Below are positions 22,177-32,835 of a stretch of DNA of 64,000 nt, one piece after another. Below the pieces are notes generated by a model. The model did not search any database, had not been told where the DNA came from, and saw only the letters and a program-made list of their open reading frames with translations. Made by a program: the position numbers and the translations under genes. The DNA is from Combretum micranthum (lineage: Eukaryota > Streptophyta > Magnoliopsida > Myrtales > Combretaceae), in assembly GCA_024138025.1 (NCBI GenBank), contig JAMXBD010001577.1, positions 186,001 through 250,000 on the forward strand, written 5' to 3'. Numbering within the stretch: position 1 is the first letter of the stretch; each line of letters opens with the position of its first letter.

Positions 22177-22472
22177 CTGATTAACGAATTTCATGGCCAT
22201 GTACAATGCTATCCGTGCTCCCATTGAGTATCCCACAAGAATAACTTTTTTGCATGTCATTTGCAGGAGAAATTTGCATAGTGGATCTGCAAAAACTTTA
22301 ATGCACAATCTTTGTCCCTGAACTCTTTTATCTCTTCCTTTTTTCAAGTTTGGAGTCCCCATGGCCTGGAAGATTGACAGAGATGCATCTTGCCAATCCA
22401 GAAAATGTCTTCATTATGGTAAGCCATTCATCAGCATATCCAAGAACCATGGAGAAACAGGAGTACATTATC
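22177..22472 (-). pseudogene. MenH first exon with nucleophile elbow (copy 1)
   Basis: Bounded by TTTGTAG and CAG|GTATAAAT. It carries the DNVLLFLHG oxyanion-side motif, then (after a 2-bp loss) an ARCISVNLPGHGDS motif, and at its end KKVILVGYSMGARIALYMAM with the nucleophile serine in GYSMG. These segments lie in different frames, so the exon is broken. The next exon, present in copy 2 near 28690-28860, survives here only as a stub at about 22040-22110. Confidence 0.88.
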
Positions 22473-22771
22473 CTACAAAAGCGTAAGACACTTCAGATGA
22501 AGGATATGATAAGCAACACTATTTTAAGTACATCTCTTATTCAATGAAGATTCATATGGTGAAACACTGTTTAATAGAATAACTCTGCAATAGTGCAATA
22601 TTCTTGACAGCCAGATGAAGTTAGGAAAAAAGAGAAGTAAACAGGGAAATGACAACATGATGACAGACTCAAACAAAGATCCTAATTCAAATAATTATCG
22701 GAGAAAAATATGGAAAGATCCTAAGGAAAATAAATGCCATCTCTCTTGAAAGTTAAGCAGTCTGCACTTAC

Positions 22772-23230
22772 ACTTTTTTCTCCAACTTCTAGCACTTTGA
22801 TGGAGTAAGAGACATCCTCTAAATCTACAATCACATCATACTTAGATACTTCCTCATCTGAGGATTGTTTAATTATGACATGTTCATTAAGCCGGCATCT
22901 CTGAAGTAGCCTATTATCATCATAAATAGACGCTTCTATGAAACCACTGGCTGCAGAACGACAAATCTTCAGAGGTTCACTTGCCACATCTTCCTTAAGC
23001 CACTGGTAGGTCCCAAGACCATGTGCTATGGTTCCCTTCATTTCATTATTCATTACCTCGGGCAACATGGCATGGTATAAATCAAGATAACTGGAGAACA
23101 TCACATATGCAGATAGACCTATTCCACTTTCAAATATGGAGCTTACAACAGCCATCTTTCCATGATGCCAAGCCCATCAAGCAACAACAGCAGATTGTTC
23201 AAATACACCAAGCAGACTTGGTTTGATTAT
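22772..23230 (-). pseudogene. MenC C-terminal exon (copy 1)
   Basis: A long exon from CTATCAG to AGT|GTAAGT. It begins IIKPSLLGVFEQSA, where MenC has the KP(S) motif with an active-site lysine on the enolase-superfamily barrel. It then meets a TGA (23176-23178 region) where other PHYLLO proteins have an arginine codon before W. Beyond that it stays open for about 125 residues: KMAVVSSIFESGIGLSAYV, GLGTYQWLKEDV, and an ending VSYSIKVLEVGEK that links to MenH. Confidence 0.88.
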
Positions 23231-23804
23231 CTGATAGACAAACGAATCAAATTAAATTACAGTTGAGAGAAGTTCATGCTGAGAAATTGAAACACAAAGC
23301 ACCACACTCTTCATGCAACTAAACAAACATGCACTATTTTGTGCAGAATAAGGTCCTTCTATATTATTATGGGTCAAAATTCAGAGCAACAAAACAAAAA
23401 CATACCTTACAAGAAAGAAGTATCAAAACCAGTAAACTTTTATAAGGAGATTACAGTGTTATACATGTAGATCTATGAAGTTTCAGTAATGTCCTTTCAA
23501 GTAACCTTTGTGGTGTTTTGGGTAGTCTTTCATGCTGAAAGAGCTTAAAAGAAGAATGAACATGGCAAAAGGAAAGGTAAAGATAGACAGATATTATTTA
23601 CAATTTTGGCTGCAAAACACACCATAATTGTGAGAACTAATAGAAAGCTATTGACAGTATATTGCAAAACTTGACCACTCAGATTCAATTTTAGCTTAAA
23701 ATATTAAATGGCAATTCATACAAAGAGACATTACTGCAAAAATAATATTATGCCATGTAGATAAAAACTAGACTAGGAGAACCAGTGTTAATTTTTTCAC
23801 TTAC

Positions 23805-23947
23805 AACAGCAGTTATTCCAGGTGGCTAAAACTCATCAGCATTTTCAAACGATCTTCTTGGCAAAGATCAACAGTTTCATCTAGTGCAACAGGTATGCCA
23901 CTCACTTCACAGAACTTCATAATATCATTTACATCTTGAACAGGTTC
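23805..23947 (-). pseudogene. MenC barrel exon (copy 1)
   Basis: It reads EPVQDVNDIMKFCEVSGIPV and then ALDETVD, matching the EEPVQ...ALDE region that holds acidic metal ligands of o-succinylbenzoate synthases. A 1-bp loss near the end turns HPGITAVV into HLE and a stop. The donor is GTT|GTAAGT. Confidence 0.88.
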
Positions 23948-24701
23948 CTGAAATGGAAAAACAATTAAAAAGATATGAATTATATCATTTCAAAACTCAC
24001 TTATGGAATTCCAATTTTATATTATGAAAATTAGCAATTTTCTAGCCGGATCAGTCCAACGGCAAAATAAATATTGAAAAAAAAAAAACCTCTGATCTGT
24101 TTTGAACAGAAAATGCCTAACCATTTCCCACTTGCATCTGTAAAGCATGAGATTATGATAACCAAGTAATCTCAAAACCTTTATTGATAACTATGTGACA
24201 CATCACTGAACGTTATAAACCGGAAAAAACGACAAAGCATTGATGGTCTGAATTTGTGACCTTTTCCTCCTACATCATCCAAGTACTGATATATCCCCAT
24301 AAATATTGATAAGTAATATATGAAAAATCAGGTCGAATCTTTCAGTTTAAGTTTTCAGTTCAAATGGTTATGGATTCAACTAAATCACAAATACCGAGGC
24401 AGCATGTCAAAAGAGGAAATCCCTTTGTAGCTTAGTATTTAGGCCATAATGATATGTGTTGCAGGAACATTTGATTTGAAAATACTCGGCATGCACCTTG
24501 CTAAAAGGAAGCTTCTACAATCTAAAATTGTTTTCTTGTGATTTTTCATGTCAAGGAATGATCTCCTTCGAAATAAAGTAACTTCCTACTGAAAGTGACT
24601 CAAACCAGTAGCCTTGTATAAGTTGCTACTAGTAAAATCAATAAACTTATTCTCATAGAAATACAATCTGCAATTAAAAGAAGCTAGCCATTATTGTGCA
24701 C

Positions 24702-24885
24702 CTCTTGACCTTTCATATCTCAATATACTACAAGCCACAGTTTCTAATGCAAGAGGCAAATTGAAGGGCTTCCTCATAAGTCCATTTCTTATTGGCATCA
24801 GCATGGAGTTCAATTTGGTTACCGATCTTCTTTTTTTTTCTTGTATATGTGCAGCATCTAGAAGGGGATCTCCACGACAGGCAAC
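24702..24885 (-). pseudogene. MenC exon with frameshift and stops (copy 1)
   Basis: It starts VACRGDPLLDAAHIQE. After an A-run at about 24830-24838 the family match continues one frame over as NQIELHADANKKWTYEEALQ (metal-binding D and N region), then a TAG where LQYIE should read on, and a further TGA. Confidence 0.85.
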
Positions 24886-25015
24886 CTGTAAGATCAACAA
24901 ATTATCATCGTCTACAGTGAATTTTCAGATATCCTCACCAGAGAATATACAGAAAAATTTTCATATTTTTTAATAACTATAAAATAATCAGAGAAATGCT
25001 AGTTGTAATAGTGAC

Positions 25016-25256
25016 CAACTTTCAGCTTTATAGCACTAAATCCCTCCTCAACAAGATCTGCAGCGACCCAAGCAACCTCTTCCAGAGTTCCACGAGGATC
25101 AAGTAGTACACAAATCTGAACTCCTGGTGACTTACTAGATATTGTCCCCCCTCCTTGGAAATAGATGTTCAGCAAATTGGTATAAAGTGCTCGTGCAATG
25201 GCATTGAGAATAGCCATTTCTAAACCACATCTAACACTTGGGAAGATCGAAGATGG
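25016..25256 (-). pseudogene. MenC exon, PSVRCGLEMA block (copy 1)
   Basis: Opens after TGTACAG with PSSIFPSVRCGLEMAILNAI. It continues through QICVLLDPRGTLEEVAWVAA and ends with FSAIKLKVG, the lysine-containing KxK-type motif of the barrel. The exon is open throughout. Confidence 0.88.
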
Positions 25257-25378
25257 CTGTACACAATGACAAGATCATAAGAAAAAACCTCCACTATGTT
25301 CCAATGTAGAAAACAGTTTAATTCCAAAATCCATTTTGATAAATTGCTAAGGATTACATGGGAACCTAATTTATATAC

Positions 25379-25534
25379 CAGGAGACGCAATTCATTCATT
25401 CTATGTCCAGGAAGAAAATGCATCTTTCATGAGCGGGAACAAATTAGATATTTTCACTCCTCTAATCACATGACAAAACAAAGTTGCATTTCTGCATCTG
25501 TCAGGTTCTCTTCATGCATTTCAAGAGGTGCAAC
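25379..25534 (-). pseudogene. MenC exon, VAPLEMHEENL block (copy 1)
   Basis: After TTTGACAG the frame reads VAPLEMHEENLTDAEMQ. It then loses frame and continues in another frame as HVIRGVKISNLFPLMKDAFS with an internal TAG after SWT. The 3' border is unclear. Confidence 0.8.
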
Positions 25535-25929
25535 CTGTCAAAGAGAACAAAAGTTATATCCCTGAAAGGTAGTAGACAGAAAAAGAACCAGCCTTGAAGA
25601 GAAATAGTCAGAAAGCAAATCAAGGAAAGAACTAACCTTTGCTTGGAGAATTGCATTTGTGTCGAAAAGGTAAAACTGGCTTGCACAAGAGTAACCATGA
25701 AGCCAAGGCACATGGAACCCAACTCTACTCTCCAAGCAATAGACATAGCTTGTTTTAAACACAGCCAACTTAGCCACCAAGCACTAATTTACCTATTTTC
25801 TCCCACACAACCTTCGCACCACAACGAAACATTCAGACATCTCTCTGGTTGCAATTTATCCAGGTAAACCGACTTGCTTAGATGGTAATGCTTTTTGATT
25901 TTGGTAATATTGCATGAAGATATTGGAAG

Positions 25930-26218
25930 AACCTCACCAATACCAAGGCTTCCATCTTCCAAAGTCAAATACAACATAAAGCCTTCTCTATAATAAAATT
26001 TATCATCATGATGAGTTGAACTGGAAGTGGGGGCAGCCTTCAATGGAATTCTGCCAGAGAGAAGTCCCCCACTATATACACAGCATGTGACAGCCAATAC
26101 AAGATAGCAAGAAAATATGCCGATACAAAAACAAGTGGAGGCTGCACCTGGAGCGGCATATTTCAGAAGCAACTGCAAAGCTTCTTCAGTCACTTGGGAA
26201 GCAGATCCTCTTAGATTA
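25930..26218 (-). pseudogene. MenC N-terminal exon (copy 1)
   Basis: Begins after TTCTCAG. Near the end it carries FYYREGFMLYLTLEDGSLGI and GE, which precede VAPLE of the next exon in the family. The middle includes a hydrophobic stretch (CFCIGIFSCYLVLAVTCC) at the MenD-MenC linker. The donor is probably GGTGAG|GTTCTT. The region between this exon and 25534, including 25640-25740, was not assigned. Confidence 0.75.
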
Positions 26219-26358
26219 CTGAGAATATGAAATCTCATAAATCACATGTATAGAGAAAGGGGGCAGGAACACAAAAAAAAAAAAGATAAAATAAAAATAA
26301 ATAAATTAATTAATTAAAAATAAAACAGAGGAAGCAAGCAGCATCAGTGTTTAACAAC

Positions 26359-26509
26359 CTATGGATCATGGTATTTGTGTCTCTGCATCTGTCAACCTCA
26401 ATGAGATAGTCCATCCCGTCATTCTGAGATGTGTAAAATGCTTTTTCAAGATCCTCCTTCGCATGCACCTCAACATGCTTCACACTGTATGCCATGCAGA
26501 TATTTCTTA
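26359..26509 (-). pseudogene. MenD last exon (copy 1)
   Basis: Bounded by TTTTCAAG and CATAG|GTTGTT. It reads ICMAYSVKHVEVHAKEDLEK and then MDYLIEVDRCRDTNTMIH, fitting the C-terminal end of plant MenD (SEPHCHC synthase, ThDP-dependent). It joins in frame to the next exon. No other MenD exon is found to its right before the second copy starts. Confidence 0.8.
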
Positions 26510-26990
26510 CTTGAAAAGGAAGATGTGATTGGACAAAAAAATGCAGAGGATAAAACGAGAATTCTGGACAAAAACAAGACAAACCACTTTCCACCAACTT
26601 AAACTTTTAGATACGTCGATCGAACTTTAATAAGGCATTGGCAAGAAGCAACAAAGTTGAATCACTGCATTATTATCTCACCACCTATTTAATATTTTCC
26701 TACTAGATGGCCTTCAATTGATGCCCCATCCCACATGAGAGAGTATAAATAAATGTAAGCACCAACAATACCTATCCCTTCATTATCTTGGAAATAGAGA
26801 TGTAACAAACTAAAAGCATATGATATATGTACTCCAACTTAAGGGGAAGTGTTGAGAGGATTTAGTTTTAATATTCATGTATAAATTTATAATTTTATAC
26901 ATATATTATATAATGTGATATCGTGTTAAGGTTGTAATAGACACTAACGCTTCAGACTTTATCATGCATGCAGCCATCTATTTTGGACTA
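26510..26990. other. junction between the two PHYLLO-like copies, with an LTR-like trace
   Basis: At 26841-26849 the plus strand reads AAGGGGAAG directly before TGTTGAGAGGATTTAG. This is the arrangement of a copia polypurine tract and 3' LTR start. No coding remains upstream and no second LTR was found. The rest is AT-rich. Confidence 0.35.
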
Positions 26991-27623
26991 GTGTTCTTTT
27001 TCACTTTTAATAAGAAAATTCTTAGAGCGTAGGTAATAGGAAGGGGATTCTCCATGTAGACATCATGTCCATTGTCAGGAACATTAATGATCCCACAAGA
27101 ATGTTTCTGTGAGTCTCTGTTTTCTTCTCTCTACCACTACGAATTTTTGTGCACATCTAATAAGTAATTGTAGTAAACTTCCTATTTTTTTTTTTCCAAC
27201 TACAAGTAAAATTGGCATTTTGTACTGTTTCAGATCTTCGGCTTTGGTTCGTGAATAGTGCACTTTTAAAAGAAAAGTACGAAAATAGGGTGGGTAGAAA
27301 GAAAATACAGGAGAGGAGGTGAGGGAGGCATTGTCACTGACATCGCCTTTGAGCATATGAAGAAGACACCATCATTGACAGCGCTTTTAAGGTCAACTGT
27401 GACAAAAGGCGCTCTTAGTAAGGGCGCCTTCAATGGCTGTTTTAAGGGCGCCTTCTTTCCCCCACCCAAAGGTGCCATTTTTATTTTTTTTTAGCACAAC
27501 CTTAGGTTTTATTGACTAATGATTCTAAGACATAAGCACCCATTTGAGAAAACAGTCACAACTTCACTTATCTTGTAATTTCATAAATGCTTTTTTTAAT
27601 TTTTTCTTTTAAGTTTCCATGAT

Positions 27624-27743
27624 TCAAATGACTTCAATGCTTTCAGCAAGTATAATCACTATCCTGGTACTCTGCCCTGCTGCAGATGACTGCATCCTTG
27701 TGTCCAAGTTATATTGGCAACTCTCAAGCTTTGACTTTGTTAG
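27624..27743 (-). pseudogene. captured terminal exon inside the Mutator-like element
   Basis: From a 3' splice site (CTACCAG) an open frame of 39 codons runs to TGA at 27624-27626, including the soluble segment LDTRMQSSAAGQSTRIVIIL. The exon start at the splice site and the stop agree in frame. I do not recognise the parent gene. A chance ORF is possible, but the splice site, composition and location between long TIRs favour capture. Confidence 0.5.
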
Positions 27744-27808
27744 CTGGTAGTGTCAATACATTTGAAACACATGCACCGTATATGATTTATTATTTCTAAA
27801 GTACTTAC

Positions 27809-27873
27809 CTTAAGATAAGATAAAAAGTCCAAGATACATGGCTCCACCAAGAAATGCAAATGAGATCAGGCCC
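27809..27873 (-). pseudogene. captured internal exon candidate in the Mutator-like element
   Basis: A 65-bp stretch between CATGCAG and CTTAAG|GTAAGT. One frame gives a membrane-segment-like peptide (GLISFAFLGGAMYLGLFILS), with a TAA formed just before the donor. Together with 27624-27743 it looks like the last two exons of a gene with the 66-bp intron kept. Confidence 0.4.
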
Positions 27874-29357
27874 CTGCATGAGTTGAGAAGAAAGATAGAA
27901 TCAATTATAGTATATCAGCTACTCAAGATTTTTTCTATGTACAGCACAGAAGTATACTGGCGTTTGGGTGGGGAAAAGAAGACGCTGTTAGAAACGGTGC
28001 CCTTAGAACAACCATTGAAGGCACCGTTACTAAGGGTGCCTTTTGTCAAGATCAAGCCTAAAGGCACCAACAATGATGATGCCTTCTTCACAAGCTTAAA
28101 GGCGCTATAAATGACAATGCTTCCCTTACCCTCTCCTGTATTTTCTTTCTACCCAACCCTATTTTCATAGTTTTTTTTAAGTGCACTATTCACGAACCAA
28201 AACCTCAAATCTTCCTACAATGGCCTAATATGACAAGATACAGAAATTTTAACTCATGCCTTTCTTTGCAAATAAAACAACATATAATATTTGCAGGGAC
28301 CCCAAAAGTTATGCAAGTAGAATAACTCAACACATTAGAAGCGGGGTTTTGTTTCGGTCATAAGCTGGAAATTTTTCAACTCAGTGAAAGCTCTTGAAAT
28401 TCCCTTAGCCTTAGGTTAACAAATGATTGGTAATATGTTAACAACTTATTGTAGAAACTCAGCCTTTTCATCTCTTCAATGAAGGATGTATGGAAGGCAA
28501 TAATACTAAAAGAAGAAAATATGAATTAAAAAAGGATTTTGGAAGAAATCACAGTTGTCATGCAGCGCTTAAATTGGATAGAGTTATAGCAAGACCTTAT
28601 ACATTACTGTACCACGAATCTTTAAGTAATTTTACACAAAGTAATCTTCACAAAAGAATTAATGTATACAAAATTTAAACTAGGATCACCTCTTCCACAA
28701 CTAGCCAGATTCTCAAGACTCCACAAAGAGCTGCAAGCAATGGGATACGACCTCTGTACTCTTGAATCATCTGTTGCCTTGCAAATTTCTCTTTTAGAGT
28801 CATCTTTTAAGCCCAGTCTTCTAGATACTAGCACAACTCCGTAATTCTTCGTTTCAATATTTTGTTTCTTTATTATTACAAATGTGTTAATCCCAAACAA
28901 AAAAGATGCCTAACTCCCTATATCACATGCATACTTGACTAGCAAATTTCATGGCCATGTACAATGCTATTCATGCTCCCATTGATTATCCCACAAGAGT
29001 AATCTTTTTTGTTAATGTCATTTTCTAGAGAAATTTGCATAATATATCCACAACAACTATGATAGACAATCCCTATTCTTGAATCCTTTCATCTCTTGTT
29101 TCCTCAAGTTCTAAGCCCCCATGGCTTGGAAGACCAATAGAGATGAATCTTGCAAATCCATAAATCATCTTCATTATGGCAAGCCATTCTTTAGCAGATC
29201 CAAGAAAACCATAGAGAAAGAGGAGTACATTATCTTGCAGAAATGTTAGATCGTTCAGATGATGGAGTATATGATAGTAAGCAATGTTTTGAGTACATCT
29301 TTTGATTAATGAGGCATCATTAGGTGGACCACTGTTCAATAAATGGAAGCATACAAT

Positions 29358-32300
29358 TGTAAACCCCTAGTTTTTACGATAATTTTAAGCTTAAATCTTA
29401 AATCGAAAAGTCAATTGGGAACCCCAAGTAAGCAATTCCCCATTAAAATGTAATAGTTTAGATCCGGCATTCCCGTATTTTTTTCAACTCTAGAAGAATA
29501 AATAGGAGTCATGTGTGTTGTATAGTGTATAATTATATACGAAAATTTAAAAATATCATATTAGATAAAATTCGACTTATTTCGAGCCCGATTGGATACA
29601 GTCCTCGAAAAGCATGTCTCGGGGCTCGAGAATTTAAAAATATTTTATTAATACCATTAGGTTCTTAATTTTATAAGGATTTCAAAAATATCAGTTTTAT
29701 AATTTTTTGATAACTAAAAATATCTGATATTGCAATTATACGCGAATTTTCTTACTACCGGTATTAACTTTTGTCTCCTACATTATTTTATACTATTCAT
29801 TATATAATACTACTCTACATTATTTAATGCCTATACTTTATTACCATTGGACCTTATTTTTTTTACCATTCATCTATTTTTACTTTTTACATTTCCATAT
29901 CTCTTTTCTTACATCAACCACTCATATTACATCTCTTAATCATCAAAACAATTAAAGAAATAAATTTTGTTTCCCTTCTCCTTTACAATGGCCGATGCTA
30001 CTATATATATTATATTTATTTTTTTCTTTTGATTTAATTTGATTCCACACCAACTTCACTTCCATTCTTCTATGAATACCACCTCCTCCCTTCATTTCTT
30101 ACACCACTCTTCCAACATAAAGTTACCATGCCAAAAATACTCTCTCAAACACTTGCTCTAAATTCTCTCTTTTACTGCCAAAAAACCTTCTTTACATTTT
30201 CAAACAAATCCTCTCCAAACACTATATGCTTTACCAAAATTAAAATCTTTCTTCTCCATTTCTCTTACAAATTCTTTAAGGTAATATTCTTATTTCATTT
30301 ATACAACCATATCATGTAACTTAATATGACCATGGTGGTGTTTCCTAAACTTTAATGTGATGGAAATAACACTATGTTCATATTATGTTCTTGTTCATGG
30401 AGATATCTTTTCTATCTTATTATATTATGTTGTTTTATGTCGTTGTTTAGTTGCTACTCTTGTTAGATTTAAATATCTATTTTTTGCATTCGTTTTAATT
30501 TATAATCGGAACGGAATTTATTCTTTGTCCTAGGAGCCTTGACTCCTAATGCATGACATATATGATAATACTTGACTATATTGTTGATCTTGTTTAAATT
30601 GTTATTTTCGCTTTCGTTTTTAATTTATAATCAAGACAGAATTTATTCTTTATCCCGACAGCCTTGATGAAGCTAAGACTCCCAATACTTGATTTTATTA
30701 TTATAATTTCTCTTATTTGTTATTTTGTGTGTACCATGTTATGATATATGCGTGTACTCATATTATTGCAAGATTCATAGTGTTGATCGAATAATAAGAG
30801 ATGTCTTATTTTACAAAGAACAAAACAAATATTATCATCAAGAAAAAGGAATACTAAATTTAAAGTTTTTCCTTAACAAGCAACGCAATTTTCGACTAAA
30901 ACAAACCTACCATGAGATGATAGTTTATGCCTTGTCAAATTTTTTCATGATTCATCTAAGAAAATTATGACTTGTCTTTTAAACTAAAGGAGGATTATTT
31001 AACTTCGATAACCTCTTTTCATAAAGTATCTTAAAAATATACTTTATGAAAATCTATAACCACTAAGAACTCACAAGTTTTTAAACTTAGATAAAAGGCG
31101 ATTTATGGTCCAAATGTGAGAATAGTTTTGAAAGAAAGATCTAAGGATCATTTTGTAATCATCATAAAGGTAAATGAATGAGAATAAAAATGAAATCTTT
31201 TAAGATGAATCCACATTCTAAACTATAATTCAAAAACTTTTCGAAGTAGAAAACACGATTTTTCCAACCATCAAGGGACATTGTCTTGATAAAAATTAAA
31301 AATTAGACAATAACACTTGAATCATGTGTTTAATATGAGTTTATTTATGTAGAAATAAAGTTTCTCAAGTTATATTGATAACTAAGTATTTATCAAAAGG
31401 TTTTCAATGAGGAAAGCTTCGAAATTGTTTGTTTTGAAGATTGGAATTTTCGTAATGATTTTGTGATAGTTTAGTTTTCAACCAAAACAACCATATATGA
31501 TGAAAACAACCTTAGAAATGGATAGATATTTTCCAATAGGTAGAAATTGGTATATAATATGTGAAATTCCGAGCTAAAATGAGAAAGTTATGGATATTTT
31601 AAGTTGAAATATCCTTCAATACGAAATTTGATGAACTTAGTAAATTAGTTGACAAATTTCTTTATAACTTCCAAGAAATGCTCATTATGGGTATTTCTTT
31701 TGTTTAAATAACAAGGAAGACGAATTTCCATACCCTGAGAACTACTTTGATTAAGGAGATTCGCCATGGCCTAATGAGTTCATTATTTAAAATTTGTGCT
31801 TATGATTTTGTTTGTAAAATAGTGGCATTAAACTTAGAAAAAGATAAAATTGAAAATGTGCATGTGAATTATCCTTCAATGAACGCATGTTAAGTATATC
31901 GAAATGGAAATTGAGTATAATTTATGATTGTTTAGCTAAATTTTGATGTGTCTAAAATTGCTATGATCACCTTCAATGAATCAACTAATATGTCATGATA
32001 TTATAAATAAATTGTACATGCATACCATGATTGCGTCACACTACATTGGTTATTATACGTTTGGTGGGACAAATATATAATAACTAGGTGGTAGTAGCTG
32101 TAATTCTATTTGGAGGTGGAGTAGGCACTAGTATTAACTATAATTTTTATGGTGGTATAGGCACTTGAAATAACTATAAAGGTTTGATTTTAAAACTATG
32201 GTTGTATGGGCCTGTAACACCTAATTCTGAATAGAAGGCCCAAATCCATTCGACATATGATCCTTGGAAAATCATATGAATTGTTTGCTCACGTGCTTGT

Positions 32301-32830
32301 GCATTTCATATGCTTACCTAAATAACTTGTTATGCTTTCAAATTGTTGAGTACTTGTTTTTTGTAATGAATCTCACTAAGCCCGTTAGCTTACTCCTTTA
32401 TAGTTATCTTTTGCAGCACACCTACTTGTGGCTTTAACCATGAGGTTATTTTACTCAGGTACTACTTTTTGGGATAATAAGCTCTTTGGAGAAGATAGAT
32501 CTTAGTTGTAGGCATTAGCTTCTAGTTGAATTTTCCTTATGTGTATTTATTAAAGACATTACTACCATACAATAGAAATCTTATTTTGATGGGGGTATGC
32601 TCCTTAGAATTATGTAAAAACTTAAAACTATATTTATCGTTGTGATTTCCATTCTTAATTGTTTATGTATGCCTTCTTAAGTAACTCGTTGCAAAGATTC
32701 GTCCTCTATAGTGGTGAAAGTACGCCTTACATTCAGTGTGTAAACTTATGGGATAATTAAGGTTATCATACTTAAGTTTAAATATTGAATGTGACGGGCT
32801 GTCACATTTAGGGTACCATTTGGTGTGACA
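29358..32830 (-). mobile_element. 3.47-kb solo LTR inserted in PHYLLO-like copy 2
   Basis: Plus-strand ends are TGTAAACCCCTAG and TTTGGTGTGACA (TG...CA), with a perfect 5-bp TSD ACAAT at 29353-29357 and 32831-32835. Copy 1 shows the uninterrupted sequence between its MenC and MenH exons. No coding or primer site is inside. In the minus orientation it would start TGTCACACC and end GGGGTTTACA, as gypsy LTRs often do. ORFs at 30128-30319 and 30725-30970 are incidental. Confidence 0.88.
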
Positions 32831-32835
32831 ACAAT

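Larger units (their letters stand above)
21303..26509 (-). pseudogene. PHYLLO-like (MenD end-MenC-MenH) unprocessed pseudogene, copy 1
   Basis: In plants PHYLLO is a nuclear fusion of MenF-MenD-MenC-MenH modules that acts in plastids early in phylloquinone (vitamin K1) synthesis. Here only the last MenD exon, MenC and MenH survive, in the right order, with introns whose borders are often still GT/AG. Many disabling changes are visible: a frameshift at a poly-A run in the 24702-24885 exon, TAG and TGA codons there, a 1-bp loss in the 23805-23947 exon, a TGA in place of Arg in the 22772-23230 exon, a 2-bp loss in the first MenH exon, and most of the next MenH exon deleted. No promoter or transit peptide region is present. 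A functional copy presumably exists elsewhere in the genome. Confidence 0.88.
27240..28204. mobile_element. Mutator-like element with long TIRs (Pack-MULE candidate)
   Basis: TIRs of about 235 bp start GGCTTTGGTTCGTGAATAG at the left and GGTTTTGGTTCGTGAATAG at the right (reverse complement). A 10-bp duplication flanks it: TCAGATCTTC (27230-27239) and TCAAATCTTC (28205-28214), 9 of 10 identical, and copy 1 has this site once. Long TIRs and a 9-11-bp TSD define Mutator-like elements. There is no transposase. The interior holds gene-like exons on the minus strand. Confidence 0.9.
26993..29357 (-). pseudogene. PHYLLO-like copy 2, MenH part
   Basis: Aligns by eye with 21287-22560 of copy 1, including introns and 3' flank. 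The last-exon end lies at about 27000-27235. After the Mutator-like insertion the match resumes at 28205. The exon missing from copy 1 is at about 28690-28860 (LGLKDDSKREICKATDDSR). The GYSMG region near 28940-29000 is decayed. The first exon near 29075-29250 is DNVLLFLYGFLGSAKEWLAI and so keeps the bases copy 1 lost. Stops and frameshifts are frequent. Confidence 0.85.

Noticed and set aside
25501..25780. Two minus-strand ORFs between MenC exons (about 80 residues)
   Set aside because: They lie in an intron or unassigned interval, overlap in two frames and do not fit the order of MenC motifs; left unassigned.
21303..26597. A working MenC-MenH gene in copy 1
   Set aside because: Several independent frameshifts and stops in different exons and a deleted MenH exon cannot be explained by one sequencing error.
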